From the NCBI RefSeq assembly GCF_017355165.1, contig NZ_JADILK010000003.1, forward strand, positions 124,001-188,000: 64,000 bases of DNA. The letters run 5' to 3'. Shown here piece by piece: positions 9,167-18,683 of the stretch (position 1 is its first letter; every line of letters starts with the position of its first letter). The stretch comes from Bacillus sp. SD075. Lineage in GTDB: Bacteria; Bacillota; Bacilli; Bacillales; DSM-1321. The position numbers and the translations under genes were made by a program. Under the pieces are notes generated by a model. The model was not told the DNA's origin. It searched no databases and saw nothing but the letters and a program-made list of their open reading frames with translations.

Positions 9167-9441
9167 CCTTGTTTATTTGATGTCAAGTCAAACTCCTTAC
9201 CACTTGTTTGCAAAACTTTTTTTTCTTTTTTTATTGCTTTCTGCAATCGTTCCTCCAACTCGCCACTGTGAAAAAAATCCTGTATCATGCGGCTCATTAA
9301 AGCGAGGACAAAAAAACAGAAGAGAATAATCTCTTCCGGCTTACTATTTTTCTTACGCCTCTTCTTTATCGATGATATCAGCAAAAAGGCCATAAACATA
9401 TTTCTCAGCATCGAATTCCTGTAAATCGTCCATCTTTTCAC
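9154..9441 (-). other. Doubtful small ORF overlapping the ftsY 3' end
   Basis: A frame of up to 95 codons overlaps the last 89 bases of ftsY and fills the gap to ylxM. Outside ftsY it would encode a basic stretch, one hydrophobic helix (IILFCFFVLALM) and a charged tail with ELEERLQKAIKKEKK, a plausible small membrane protein. Against it: the possible ATG codons lack a convincing ribosome-binding site, and its last codons coincide with the ylxM promoter. I do not recognise it and treat it as unproven. Confidence 0.15.
9158..9186 (-). promoter_or_regulatory. Strong sigma-A promoter for ylxM-ffh
   Basis: On the minus strand TTGACA (9181-9186), a 17-base spacer and TACAAT (9158-9163) give an almost perfect vegetative promoter about 50 bases before the ylxM start. 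Confidence 0.8.
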
Positions 9442-10369
9442 CTAGCCCGACAAATTTAACGGGAATGGCCAATTCATTGCGAATCGCCAAAACAATTCCA
9501 CCTTTTGCGGTGCCATCAAGCTTTGTTAAAACAATTCCGGAAACATTGGTCGCTTCCTTGAATGTCTTGGCCTGAATAAGGGCATTTTGTCCAGTTGTTG
9601 CGTCAAGGGCAAGCAACACCTCGTGTGGCGCACCTGGTACTTCACGTTCAATTACACGTTTCACCTTTTCCAATTCCTTCATTAAATTTACTTTATTCTG
9701 TAGGCGACCGGCAGTGTCACAGATCAGAATATCAGCTTTTCGTGCCTTGGCGGCCTGAATGGCATCAAACATGACCGCTGCAGGGTCAGAGCCTTCACCC
9801 TGTTTGATCACACTCACACCTACACGTTCCCCCCAAACCTCAAGCTGCTCAATCGCACCGGCACGAAAGGTATCCCCGGCAGCCAATACGACCGATTTAC
9901 CTTCCGTTTTGAATTTATGGGCAAGTTTACCGATAGTCGTCGTTTTACCTACCCCATTAACCCCTACAAACAAAATGACCGTCAAACCTTCTTCTTGTAT
10001 ATTCAGGCTTGATGTCGCTTCATCTTCACCTTGGTAGATTTCAACAAGCTTTTCGGAAATAACGGACTGCACTTCCCTCGTATCAGAGATATTGCGAAGC
10101 TTGACTTCCATTTTTAATTGATCAATTAGTTCCATCACAGTATCAAAGCCTACATCAGCCTGTATCAGAATTTCTTCAAGTTCTTCAAAAAAGTCCTCAT
10201 CCACTTTCCGGTACCGGGCAACAAGTTCATTAACCCTTCCAGTAAAGGAATTTCTCGTTTTTGTCAAACCTTGCTTGAATTTTTCCCCTATAGATACTTC
10301 TGCTTCAACTGATTTTTCTTTTTCTTCCTGGGTCGTAAATTTCTCTTTTAGCTTTTTAAAAAAACTCAT
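9353..10369 (-). CDS. ftsY: SRP receptor FtsY
   Basis: FtsY is the membrane-associated SRP receptor GTPase. The 338-residue protein has a short basic N-terminal region (MSFFKKLKEK) that can lie on the membrane, the NG domain with GVNGVGKTTTIGKL near residue 140, DTAGR, and TKLDGTAKGG. It lacks the long acidic A domain of enterobacterial FtsY, as is normal in Bacillus. It starts 27 bases after smc, and the order rnc-smc-ftsY is conserved. Confidence 0.98.
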   Translation of the reverse strand: MSFFKKLKEKFTTQEEKEKSVEAEVSIGEKFKQGLTKTRNSFTGRVNELVARYRKVDEDFFEELEEILIQADVGFDTVMELIDQLKMEVKLRNISDTREVQSVISEKLVEIYQGEDEATSSLNIQEEGLTVILFVGVNGVGKTTTIGKLAHKFKTEGKSVVLAAGDTFRAGAIEQLEVWGERVGVSVIKQGEGSDPAAVMFDAIQAAKARKADILICDTAGRLQNKVNLMKELEKVKRVIEREVPGAPHEVLLALDATTGQNALIQAKTFKEATNVSGIVLTKLDGTAKGGIVLAIRNELAIPVKFVGLGEKMDDLQEFDAEKYVYGLFADIIDKEEA

Positions 10370-10396
10370 TGTCCCACTTCCTCTAATTCATGAATT

Positions 10397-13300
10397 TTAA
10401 ACTTCAATAAAGTTTTCTGATTCTTCCATCCGGACTGAAACAAGTTTGGAGACGCCTGACTCCTGCATCGTAATGCCATATAGGACATCGGCCTCTTCCA
10501 TCGTGCCTTTGCGGTGAGTAATCACGATGAACTGCGTTTCCCTGCTGAACTTCCTTAAAAATTGACTGAACCGGACGACATTCGCCTCATCAAGCGCTGC
10601 CTCGACTTCATCAAGGATACAGAACGGTACCGGACGCACTTTTAGAATGGAAAATAAAAGGGCTATGGCTGTCAATGCTCGTTCTCCCCCGGATAAGAGG
10701 CTCAAATTTTGCAGTTTTTTCCCAGGAGGCTGTGCAATGATATCTACCCCTGTATTTAGTAAATCATCCGCATTTGTCAGTTTCAGCTCCGCTCTGCCTC
10801 CGCCAAATAAAGCTTTGAAAACTTGTTCGAATTCTTCACGGATTGAATAGAAGGTGTCCGCAAAGCGCCGCTTCATTTCATCATCCATTTCATCGATGAC
10901 TTGGAATAATGTATCTTTAGCCTGTTGAAGGTCTTCCTTTTGACTAAGAAGGAATTCATAGCGTTCAGCTACACGTGCGTATTCATCAATTGCACCTAGA
11001 TTCACCGTTCCCAGTTCCTCGATAGCAAGCTTGATGAGCTTCACCCTTTTTTGAGCCTCTTCTGCAGGCATCATCAAAGGATACTGTTCTTTTGCACCTT
11101 CAAAGGAGAGGGTATATTCTTCTCTCAAATGGTCAAGGCGATTTTCCAGTTCGACATCCAGACGAGTTAATTTCACTTCTTCATCCTTTATCACTTCGAC
11201 TATGCCTCTATAAAGTCGATTTTCTTCTTTCAAGGACAGTTCTAGCGTTTCAACTTCCTTTAGAAGCTCGTTTTTTTCCTGTTTTTTTATGGTGATTCCT
11301 TCAATTGCTCCATTTTTATCGAGCAATTTCTGTTGAGCCATATCTTCCAGGGACTCTTCCCCGCTTGAACTGTCTGTCATTTCATTGGTCAGAAGCCCTA
11401 AATCATCTTTGTTTTCGGCAAGTCTGCTTGTTTCCTTTGAAAGATCCGATTCAATGCGTTCCATTTTCTCTTTTTGGTTTTGTAGCTGCCCACGCTTAGA
11501 GGCCAGCATTACCCTCAATTCATTCGTTTCTTCAGCAAGACTCTCTTTTGAGGATTGTTGTGATTGCTTTTGTTCGGTCATTTCGGAAATCAATCGGTCC
11601 AACCCTTCAATTTCCGCTTTACATGATTCCAAAAGTTCTTCCAGCTCTTCAAGCCTTGCCGTTTTTTGCTGTTGTTCTTCTAAATAAGAATTTTTATCCA
11701 AATCATAAAGATGCAGCCGCTCATTCACATTTCTTTCCTGCAGCTCAACTTCCCGGAGTTCGCCTTTAAGGGTTTGTTCTTGTAATCGAAGTCTCTCTCC
11801 TGTTTTTCTGGTTTGTTCAAGCGTTTGCTCTTGAACACCCACATCCACTTTGAGCTGTTTGACTTGCTTTTCCAGCTGATTCGTTTTAGCTTCCATGGCA
11901 GCAAGTTTTTGATGGAGCTCTTCCAATTCTGTTTTCCTTGAAAGCAGGGAGGTCGTTTTTTGCTTTAAGGCTCCACCAGTCATTGAACCACCTGGATTGA
12001 CGATATCCCCTTCAAGTGTTACGAAGCGGAAACGATGCTGCATCATTTTCGCCAGGTCATTTGCACCTTTTAAATCTGTGGTGATCATCACGGTTCCTAA
12101 TAGGTTTTCAGCAATTGCTGCATGCCTATCATCATATTGGATCAATGAGGAACCCGTCCCCACAAAAGCTGAATGACTCTTCAGCATCGATAATTGGCTA
12201 GCTGATATCTCTCTTGCCTTTATGACTGATAAAGGTAAGAACGTCGCTCGCCCATACCTATTTTTCTTCAAAAAGGAAATGGCTTCCCGTGCATGTTCTT
12301 CGCGTTCCACGACAACATGCTGCATCGCTCCACCCAGAGCCGTCTCGATGGCCGTTTCATATTCCTTTGGGACTTTTATCAATTCTGCAACTGCCCCTTC
12401 AATGCCTCGAAGGGTTTCTTTCGCTTTCAAAACCTCTTTTACACCCTGAAAAAAGCCTGCATAATCATCTTCCATTTCTTCAAGCAGTTCCTTACGTGAT
12501 TTTGCCTGTTGAAGGAATTGATAGGCCTTATAAAGAGTGGTTTCTTGTTTTTGATACGTATCTTTTGCCGCATTCAATTTATTCTGCTGATTTCGGAAAT
12601 AAGTGACATGCTCTTCAAGCTGTTTTGTCATATTGTCCATCAGCTTTGAATATTCCACTTTTTTTGCAGTGATATCCATTCTTTCGGTTAAGAACTTTTC
12701 ATTTTCCATATCAAGTTTGGCATTTTTATGTTCCTGCTGTGTTAGCTGCTGGAGCAGGTATTGTTTTTCGTTTTTAGCCGATGCTTGCTTGTTCAGCCAC
12801 TCGATATAGTCACTCTTTTTCGCTTCGATCATCGCTTCGATATCACTATTGAATAGGCCTAGGCTTTTTTGTTTTTCATGTAAGGTTTCTTGAATCCCTT
12901 TCACTTCCAAGTTCAGTGCATTCAGGATTTCCGTTTCTCTTTCCTTTTGCAAAGACAGACGCTCGACAGCAGCCTCACCTTCCACAATCGCTTTTTCTAG
13001 CTGTGACTTGTTTTGGGCAGCATTTTTTTTCCGTTCTTTCAAAACCTCTTTACGGCCTTCAAGCTTTTCAAGTTCTTCGCTGGCATTCAGGAGAATTTCC
13101 TGCAGTCCATTGATCGATGTCTCGAGCGTCGCTAGACTATCCCTTAGCTTTTTGAGATGCGCTTCCCTGTCATGAAGCTGTCCTGCCATTTGCTGTTCCA
13201 TTTCATTATGTTTTTCAAGTTCCTGCGACAGTTTTTCCCATTTTTCATAAAGTTCTTCTATTTCAAAAACAGTTAAAGCCACTTCTATTTGCTCAAGTTC

Positions 13301-13960
13301 GTCTTTCTTCGCCAAAAACTCCTTTGCGAGGGAAGACTGTATTTTTAACGGCTCCACCTGCCCCTCCAATTCATGGAGGATATCATGGACACGGTTTAAG
13401 TTATCCTGTGTTTCCGTCAGCTTCGATTCCGCTTTTCGTTTTCTTGTTTTATACTTCAAGACACCGGCCGCTTCTTCAAAGATCACTCGTCTCTCTTCAG
13501 CCTTACTGCTTAGGATTTCTTCCACTTTCCCTTGGCTGATGATTGAAAATGCTTCTCGACCAAGACCGGAATCCATGAAAAGATCTATGATGTCTTTCAG
13601 ACGGCAACCTTGATTATTAATGAAAAATTCACTTTCTCCCGATCGATATACACGTCTTGTCACACTGACTTCATGAAAGTCAATCGGCAGGGAATTGGTC
13701 TCGTTATCAAGGGTCAATGATACTTCCGCAAAATTCAATGCTTTCCTCGTGTCACTTCCCGAAAAGATGATATCTTCCATTTTTGCTCCACGCAATGATT
13801 TAGCAGACTGCTCTCCAAGTACCCAACGGACCGCATCGGTCACATTACTTTTACCGCTTCCGTTTGGTCCAACCACTGCCGTGACACCAGGTACAAAATC
13901 AATCGAAATTTTCTCTGCGAAAGATTTAAATCCTACAACGTCCAAACGTTTGAGGAACAT
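10397..13960 (-). CDS. smc: Chromosome partition protein SMC
   Basis: Smc is the ATPase of bacterial condensin (Smc-ScpA-ScpB). The 1187-residue protein has Walker A GPNGSGKS at 31-38, two long coiled coils either side of a hinge near the middle (YGRATFLPL, GDIVNPGGSMTGGA), and the C-terminal signature LSLLSGGERALTA with Walker B CILDEVEAALDEAN. I chose the ATG at 13960, preceded by GGGGGAAAGG, over an upstream ATG at 13984 that overlaps rnc. The gene begins 20 bases after the rnc stop. Confidence 0.98.
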   Translation of the reverse strand: MFLKRLDVVGFKSFAEKISIDFVPGVTAVVGPNGSGKSNVTDAVRWVLGEQSAKSLRGAKMEDIIFSGSDTRKALNFAEVSLTLDNETNSLPIDFHEVSVTRRVYRSGESEFFINNQGCRLKDIIDLFMDSGLGREAFSIISQGKVEEILSSKAEERRVIFEEAAGVLKYKTRKRKAESKLTETQDNLNRVHDILHELEGQVEPLKIQSSLAKEFLAKKDELEQIEVALTVFEIEELYEKWEKLSQELEKHNEMEQQMAGQLHDREAHLKKLRDSLATLETSINGLQEILLNASEELEKLEGRKEVLKERKKNAAQNKSQLEKAIVEGEAAVERLSLQKERETEILNALNLEVKGIQETLHEKQKSLGLFNSDIEAMIEAKKSDYIEWLNKQASAKNEKQYLLQQLTQQEHKNAKLDMENEKFLTERMDITAKKVEYSKLMDNMTKQLEEHVTYFRNQQNKLNAAKDTYQKQETTLYKAYQFLQQAKSRKELLEEMEDDYAGFFQGVKEVLKAKETLRGIEGAVAELIKVPKEYETAIETALGGAMQHVVVEREEHAREAISFLKKNRYGRATFLPLSVIKAREISASQLSMLKSHSAFVGTGSSLIQYDDRHAAIAENLLGTVMITTDLKGANDLAKMMQHRFRFVTLEGDIVNPGGSMTGGALKQKTTSLLSRKTELEELHQKLAAMEAKTNQLEKQVKQLKVDVGVQEQTLEQTRKTGERLRLQEQTLKGELREVELQERNVNERLHLYDLDKNSYLEEQQQKTARLEELEELLESCKAEIEGLDRLISEMTEQKQSQQSSKESLAEETNELRVMLASKRGQLQNQKEKMERIESDLSKETSRLAENKDDLGLLTNEMTDSSSGEESLEDMAQQKLLDKNGAIEGITIKKQEKNELLKEVETLELSLKEENRLYRGIVEVIKDEEVKLTRLDVELENRLDHLREEYTLSFEGAKEQYPLMMPAEEAQKRVKLIKLAIEELGTVNLGAIDEYARVAERYEFLLSQKEDLQQAKDTLFQVIDEMDDEMKRRFADTFYSIREEFEQVFKALFGGGRAELKLTNADDLLNTGVDIIAQPPGKKLQNLSLLSGGERALTAIALLFSILKVRPVPFCILDEVEAALDEANVVRFSQFLRKFSRETQFIVITHRKGTMEEADVLYGITMQESGVSKLVSVRMEESENFIEV

Positions 13961-13980
13961 GACCTTTCCCCCTCTACTGT

Positions 13981-14724
13981 TCAACTATCTTGTTGATTTT
14001 TTTCTTTTAAAACGATCAATGCATGCTCGGCAGCATGCTGCTCCGCTTCTTTTTTGGACTTTCCTATTCCAGATCCCAGCTCTTCCCCATTCAGGGAGAC
14101 GGTCGAAACAAACTCCCGATTATGAGCTGGTCCTTTTTCCTGCAAGATCTTATATTGCAGGACACCGATGGCATCCCGCTGGATCAGCTCCTGAAGCTGG
14201 CTCTTATAATCCATCACATGAGAAAAAGCACCCTCGTCTATCTTCGGATACACGACATTCGTCAAAAACTGCACAACTGGCTCTAATCCTTGATCAAGGT
14301 ACAAAGCACCAATGTAGGCCTCGAATACATCCGCAAGCATGGCAGGCCGTTCTCTTCCACCTGTCATTTCTTCCCCTTTTCCGAGTAATACATATTCCCC
14401 GTAAGAAAGGCTATTAGCAAAAGCAACAAGGGAAGGCTCACACACAATGGCTGCCCTTAGTTTGGTAAGTTCACCTTCGCTCATCATCGGATATTTTTGA
14501 TATAAGTATTTAGAGATGGTCAGTTCAAGTACAGCGTCCCCCAAGAATTCAAGCCTTTCATTATCTTCATAAGGCTTACGGCGATGCTCATTCACATAAG
14601 ATGAATGTGTAAAAGCTTGTTTCAATAAATTTTCATCTTTAAAATGAAAACCCAGATTTTCTTGCAACTGCTTAAATTTATTATCCTTGATTGATGGTTT
14701 ACGATTATTTCCGTTCCTACGCAT
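13981..14724 (-). CDS. rnc: Ribonuclease III
   Basis: RNase III cuts double-stranded RNA in rRNA precursors, scRNA and mRNAs. The catalytic motif [13 protein letters not shown] is at about 57-69, and the C-terminal double-stranded RNA-binding domain begins near [11 protein letters not shown]. The ATG at 14724 has GGAGGG nine bases upstream; a GTG directly before it at 14727 is possible. It is separated from acpP by a terminator and has its own candidate promoter, so it heads the rnc-smc-ftsY unit. Confidence 0.97.
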   Translation of the reverse strand: MRRNGNNRKPSIKDNKFKQLQENLGFHFKDENLLKQAFTHSSYVNEHRRKPYEDNERLEFLGDAVLELTISKYLYQKYPMMSEGELTKLRAAIVCEPSLVAFANSLSYGEYVLLGKGEEMTGGRERPAMLADVFEAYIGALYLDQGLEPVVQFLTNVVYPKIDEGAFSHVMDYKSQLQELIQRDAIGVLQYKILQEKGPAHNREFVSTVSLNGEELGSGIGKSKKEAEQHAAEHALIVLKEKNQQDS

Positions 14725-14782
14725 CACACAAAACCCTCCAACGGTTCAAAAAGCATATTTTTCCAATATATAAAAAGAAACC

Positions 14783-14800
14783 TGGCAGGAATTCCTGTCA
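14783..14800. repeat. Palindrome in the rnc leader
   Basis: CAGGAATTCCTG (14786-14797) is a perfect 12-bp palindrome, extended by TG/CA outside a single mismatched pair to cover 14783-14800. It lies between the predicted rnc start site and the gene. It could be an operator or chance. Confidence 0.3.
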
Positions 14801-14826
14801 AGCTTTCCTATGTACCATCATACATT

Positions 14827-14855
14827 ATTATCCGCTTAAAGAAAACTAATGGCAA
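14827..14855 (-). promoter_or_regulatory. Candidate rnc promoter
   Basis: On the minus strand TTGCCA (14850-14855), a 17-base spacer and GATAAT (14827-14832) form a good sigma-A promoter in the acpP-rnc gap. The -35 lies inside a small inverted repeat, ATGGCA/TGCCAT, at 14849-14869. Confidence 0.5.
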
Positions 14856-14941
14856 AAGACCACTGCCATGCAGGCGGAGCATACCCTTGCACACGCTCAT
14901 TCCCTTATCTGCCGCTGCATCAAACTTCTTTAAGCAATAAG

Positions 14942-14970
14942 AGAAAGCCCCGTTAAAAAACGGAGCTTTT
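14942..14970 (-). terminator. Intrinsic terminator after acpP
   Basis: On the minus strand AAAGC-T-CCGTT, a short T-rich loop and AACGG-G-GCTTT form a stem 17 bases past the acpP stop, followed by a T-rich tail (TCTCTTATT). It ends the fap/fab cluster. Confidence 0.75.
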
Positions 14971-14986
14971 AGTCAAATGACATTCA

Positions 14987-15220
14987 TTACATAGTGCTTT
15001 GTATGTAATTCACAGCATCACCCACTGTGGCGATTTTTTCAGCGTCATCGTCCGAAATTTCCATATCAAACTCGTCTTCGAATTCCATGACTAGTTCAAC
15101 TACATCCAGGGAATCGGCACCAAGATCTTCTTTGAAAGAAGCTTCAAGTTTTACTTCTGATTCTTCTACGTTCAAACGATCTACAACGATTTTAGTTACT
15201 CTTTCTAATACATCTGCCAA
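14987..15220 (-). CDS. acpP: Acyl carrier protein
   Basis: ACP carries growing acyl chains on a phosphopantetheine arm. The attachment residue Ser37 is in the DSL motif of [15 protein letters not shown]. At 77 residues it matches the family. The start is a TTG at 15220, giving M-A-D-V-L-E-R-V, with GGAGGTG six bases upstream; an upstream in-frame GTG at 15229 lies within that site. It follows fabG but has its own candidate promoter, fitting the need for abundant ACP. Confidence 0.98.
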   Translation of the reverse strand: MADVLERVTKIVVDRLNVEESEVKLEASFKEDLGADSLDVVELVMEFEDEFDMEISDDDAEKIATVGDAVNYIQSTM

Positions 15221-15242
15221 TGTGTTCACCTCCCCTCAAGAC

Positions 15243-15271
15243 ATTATAAATTAATTTCGAAAAAAATCAAA
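15243..15271 (-). promoter_or_regulatory. Candidate acpP promoter
   Basis: On the minus strand TTTGAT (15266-15271) and a perfect TATAAT (15243-15248) are spaced by 17 bases in the 57-base fabG-acpP gap. This would raise acpP expression above the rest of the operon. Confidence 0.5.
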
Positions 15272-15277
15272 GAAAAC

Positions 15278-16021
15278 TTACATGACCATGCCGCCATCTA
15301 CATGAAGAGTTTGCCCGGTCATATATTTGCTGGCCTCAGAAGCGAGGAAAGACGCCACTGCAGCAATATCTTTAGGGTCACCGAACCGTGCAAGCGGAAT
15401 TTGGTCCAGCATGGCTTTTTGGACGTCTTCAGACAATTCACCAGTCATATCCGTGGAAATGAAACCTGGGGCAATCGCATTGACCGTAATGCCTCTTGAA
15501 GCAAGTTCCTTTGCCGTGGTTTTAGTCAGGCCGATCACACCAGCTTTAGCCGCTACATAATTAGCTTGCCCTGCATTCCCGCTGACGCCTACGATCGATG
15601 CCATATTGATGATCCTGCCGCTGCGCTGCTTCATCATTTGCCTTGTAACCGCTTTGGTGCATAGGAACACGCCTTTAAGATTCGTATTGATCACAGAATC
15701 CCATTCATCTTCTTTCATACGCATCAATAGGTTATCACGTGTGATACCTGCATTATTAACAAGGATATCCACTCTGCCAAACTGTTCGACGACCTCTTTG
15801 ATCATGCTTGTCACCGAGTCACTATTTGCAACATCGCATTGGATGGCGAATGCTTTACGGCCCAATGCCTTGATTTCATCAACCACTTCATTCGCTTTAG
15901 CTTCACTGCCAGAATAGTTGATGGCAACGTCTGCTCCCTGACGGGCAAGTTCTAATGCAACTTCCCTGCCAATGCCTCGTGAAGCTCCTGTTACAAGTGC
16001 TTTTTTACTTTCGAGGATCAT
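15278..16021 (-). CDS. fabG: 3-oxoacyl-[acyl-carrier-protein] reductase
   Basis: FabG reduces beta-ketoacyl-ACP with NADPH in each elongation cycle. It is a short-chain dehydrogenase of 247 residues, with the cofactor loop TGASRGIG at 11-18, NNAG near 89-92, and the catalytic Ser142, Tyr155 and Lys159. Its ATG overlaps the fabD stop by four bases (ATGA), indicating coupled translation in plsX-fabD-fabG. Confidence 0.97.
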   Translation of the reverse strand: MILESKKALVTGASRGIGREVALELARQGADVAINYSGSEAKANEVVDEIKALGRKAFAIQCDVANSDSVTSMIKEVVEQFGRVDILVNNAGITRDNLLMRMKEDEWDSVINTNLKGVFLCTKAVTRQMMKQRSGRIINMASIVGVSGNAGQANYVAAKAGVIGLTKTTAKELASRGITVNAIAPGFISTDMTGELSEDVQKAMLDQIPLARFGDPKDIAAVASFLASEASKYMTGQTLHVDGGMVM

Positions 16022-16965
16022 GCTTGTACCCCCTTCAAAGTTTCAATAGTTTTATTTAGAGTATCTATATCGGATACCGAGTGAATTTGAACGGAACGAT
16101 CAATTTTCTTTATCAATCCGCCCAATACTTTCCCCGGGCCCACCTCGATGAACGTATCCACGCCCAATTCAAGTAGATTTTTTACACTGTCCTCCCAAAG
16201 TACCGGTGAATACAGCTGTTCGATTAATTTTTCTTTTATTTCAGCAGGTGCTGTAATGGGCCTGGCCGTTACGTTTGAAATGACAGGAATTTCTGCCTGT
16301 TTGAAGCTTACTTCATCAAGGACACCCTGTAACTTTTCTGCTGCCGGTTTCATCAATTCCGAATGGAACGGTCCACTCACTTCAAGAGGAAGAGCCCGTT
16401 TAGCCCCATTTTCCTTGGCTTTTGCACTGGCAAGTTTAACCCCTGCCGAGGTGCCTGAAATCACGATTTGCCCTGGACAATTAATATTGGCCAATTGAAC
16501 GGATTCACCTGTGGCAGTAATTTCAGAAGTGACATCAGATAGAGGTTCCCGGTCCATTCCCAAAATCGCAGCCATTGAGCCTTGTCCATTCGGTACAGCA
16601 GCTTCCATGAATTCACCACGCTTACGCACTGTATATACGGCATCTTCAAAAGAAATTGCACCAGATGCCACTAATGCCGTATATTCACCTAAACTGTGCC
16701 CGGCTGTATAATCTGGTTTGATTCCCGCTTCTTCCAACTCCTTGACAAAAGCATAACTCGTGGTCAATAAAGCAGGCTGTGCATTATATGTCACCGTTAA
16801 TTCTTGTTGTGTGCCATTAAAGATCAATTCAGAAAGTGAAAAATCAAGTTTTTCATCAGCTGTCCGAAAAATTTGCTGAGCACGCTCGTTTTCCTGAAAT
16901 AAGCCATGCCCCATTCCTATTGATTGTGATCCTTGTCCTGGAAAGACAAAAGCAATTTTACCCAT
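16018..16965 (-). CDS. fabD: Malonyl-CoA:ACP transacylase
   Basis: FabD moves malonate from CoA to ACP, supplying the extender unit. The 315-residue protein has GQGSQ (10-14), the active Ser91 in [11 protein letters not shown], and the family's conserved His in GPFHSELM. It starts 27 bases after plsX and overlaps fabG. As part of the FapR cluster it is expected to be repressed when malonyl-CoA is low. Confidence 0.97.
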   Translation of the reverse strand: MGKIAFVFPGQGSQSIGMGHGLFQENERAQQIFRTADEKLDFSLSELIFNGTQQELTVTYNAQPALLTTSYAFVKELEEAGIKPDYTAGHSLGEYTALVASGAISFEDAVYTVRKRGEFMEAAVPNGQGSMAAILGMDREPLSDVTSEITATGESVQLANINCPGQIVISGTSAGVKLASAKAKENGAKRALPLEVSGPFHSELMKPAAEKLQGVLDEVSFKQAEIPVISNVTARPITAPAEIKEKLIEQLYSPVLWEDSVKNLLELGVDTFIEVGPGKVLGGLIKKIDRSVQIHSVSDIDTLNKTIETLKGVQA

Positions 16966-16992
16966 TTGTTACTCCCCTGCCTCTATGATTTA

Positions 16993-17982
16993 TTATTGTT
17001 GTTTTTCTATCGTCTCCGCAATTGTCGATATGACGTCATTTCCAACCATATCGCGAGTCTGGCGTATTGCATTATAAACCGCATTCGCATCTGAAGAACC
17101 ATGAGCCTTAATGACAGGGGCCTTCAAACCGAATAGGCCAGCACCGCCATACTCCGAGTAATCCATTTTATTTTTTATGCCTTTTAGTTCAGGCTTTACC
17201 ATTGCTGCAGCCAACTTACTCTTGAGATTGCTCATCAAGGCTGCTTTCACCATTTTGAATACGCCCAAAGCAGTACCTTCCAGAGTCTTTAACACCATAT
17301 TTCCCGTGAAGCCGTCCGTAACGACAACATCTGCCGGCCCGCTTAGGAGGTCCCTTGCCTCTACGTTACCTATAAAGGATATCTCCGATGATTGCTGCAG
17401 TAATGTAAAGGCATGTTTAGTCAGTTCATTCCCTTTTTTTTCTTCTGTTCCGATATTAAGTAATCCGACACGGGGCTTTTCGATTCCACGCACTTTTTGA
17501 GCATAAACAGAACCCATTATGGCGAATTGAAGGAGATGCTCCGGTTTCGCATCGGAGTTCGCGCCTACATCAAGTAGTACAAAACCTTTACCATCGATTG
17601 TTGGAAGGGTGGGAGCCAATGCCGGACGCTCAATACCTTCTATCCTTCCGACCACAAACAGGCCTGCAGCCATTAGCGCCCCGGTATTGCCTGAAGAAAT
17701 GCAAGCATCGGCTTCTCCATCAGCCACCTGCTGTGCAGCCAATACCATCGAGGCGCCTTTCTTGCGGCGAACCGCACGAACAGGTTCATCGGTACTTAAT
17801 ATTTTTTCATCAGTATGTATAACCCTTATTCGGCCATGTTTCGCTAAGTATTGGTTAATCTCAGACTCATTGCCTATCAAGGTGATTTCCACATCGGAAA
17901 AAGTCTCGACAGCTTTCATCGCTCCCAAAACCTGTGCCTCGGGAGCATTATCGCCACCCATTGCGTCTATCGTTATCTTCAT
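16993..17982 (-). CDS. plsX: Phosphate acyltransferase PlsX
   Basis: PlsX makes acyl-phosphate from acyl-ACP for the PlsY step of phospholipid synthesis. The 329-residue protein starts [14 protein letters not shown] and has [26 protein letters not shown] and [14 protein letters not shown], all family hallmarks. It starts 24 bases after fapR and ends 27 bases before fabD, so it belongs to the fapR operon. Confidence 0.97.
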   Translation of the reverse strand: MKITIDAMGGDNAPEAQVLGAMKAVETFSDVEITLIGNESEINQYLAKHGRIRVIHTDEKILSTDEPVRAVRRKKGASMVLAAQQVADGEADACISSGNTGALMAAGLFVVGRIEGIERPALAPTLPTIDGKGFVLLDVGANSDAKPEHLLQFAIMGSVYAQKVRGIEKPRVGLLNIGTEEKKGNELTKHAFTLLQQSSEISFIGNVEARDLLSGPADVVVTDGFTGNMVLKTLEGTALGVFKMVKAALMSNLKSKLAAAMVKPELKGIKNKMDYSEYGGAGLFGLKAPVIKAHGSSDANAVYNAIRQTRDMVGNDVISTIAETIEKQQ

Positions 17983-18006
17983 TTTATTTCATCCTTTACT
18001 AGCAAG

Positions 18007-18564
18007 TTAAGAGCGATACATTTCGAACTCGCCTTTAAAAACCAGTTCATTACCCACGTAGCTTTTAACCTCCACCACGGAACGATCGTTGGTGTGGTCC
18101 ACGTTTTTGACCCTCGCTTTAGCTACCACTCTTTCATTTTCCTTTACAGAACGAGTAAATAAAATGGATGCTTTCGCAGTTAATGCCAATTCATCGTTTA
18201 TGACTGCTACAGCCAATGAATTTGCTTGGGCAAAAAGGTGATGCCCCCTTGCAATTCCATTCCGCTTAAAGACATGCTCTTTATTTATATCCAAAATCGA
18301 AATTGCATTGTCATCTAAATTAAGATCAATTACTTCCCCGATGATTTCATCCAAAGGCAATGCCCTGATTTCGTCACTGAATTTTTTCTCGGCCACGCTT
18401 TTAATACGTTCACGCAGTTCCGGTATCGATAATTCAAGACGGTCAAGCCTAATGGTCTGGACGCTCACCGAATATTTTTCAGCCAGCTCCTCATCTGTTA
18501 CAAAAGGATTCTGTTTAATCGTTTCGATTAATAATTGCTGGCGTTCCTTCTTATTTCTCCGCAT
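18007..18564 (-). CDS. fapR: Fatty acid and phospholipid synthesis repressor FapR
   Basis: FapR represses lipid genes and is released by malonyl-CoA. The 185-residue protein has an N-terminal helix-turn-helix ([20 protein letters not shown]) and a C-terminal hot-dog effector domain with [18 protein letters not shown] chose the ATG at 18564 ([10 protein letters not shown]), with GGTGA upstream; an ATG at 18579 adds five residues. A FapR operator lies just upstream, so the operon is self-controlled. Confidence 0.97.
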   Translation of the reverse strand: MRRNKKERQQLLIETIKQNPFVTDEELAEKYSVSVQTIRLDRLELSIPELRERIKSVAEKKFSDEIRALPLDEIIGEVIDLNLDDNAISILDINKEHVFKRNGIARGHHLFAQANSLAVAVINDELALTAKASILFTRSVKENERVVAKARVKNVDHTNDRSVVEVKSYVGNELVFKGEFEMYRS

Positions 18565-18582
18565 ATTGAAGGTCACCATCCG

Positions 18583-18604
18583 TAGTATTATGACTAGGTA
18601 CTAA
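18583..18604. promoter_or_regulatory. FapR operator upstream of fapR
   Basis: On the minus strand the site reads TTAGTACCTAGTC followed by ATAATACTA, which closely matches the known FapR palindrome. It begins five bases past the -10 hexamer, over the predicted transcription start. Confidence 0.85.
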
Positions 18605-18608
18605 TAGT

Positions 18609-18637
18609 AGTATATATATTTTAAAAACAGATTGCAA
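18609..18637 (-). promoter_or_regulatory. Sigma-A promoter of the fapR-plsX-fabD-fabG operon
   Basis: On the minus strand TTGCAA (18632-18637), 17 bases and TATACT (18609-18614) precede the FapR operator. The -35 lies inside the 3' arm of the recG terminator. Confidence 0.75.
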
Positions 18638-18664
18638 GATATAGCGTAAAATCTCACAATCTGC
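18621..18664 (-). terminator. Intrinsic terminator after recG
   Basis: On the minus strand CAGATTG (18657-18663) pairs with CAATCTG (18628-18634), with an inner GAGAT/ATCTT stem, and the 3' arm is followed by TTTTT. It starts 20 bases past the recG stop and overlaps the fapR promoter. Confidence 0.7.
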
Positions 18665-18683
18665 TATTGATTGTTTATTCAGT

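Noticed and set aside
13695..14417. 240-codon open frame on the plus strand
   Set aside because: Antisense to smc and rnc, which have complete family motifs; composition is typical of a shadow frame and it has no ribosome-binding site.
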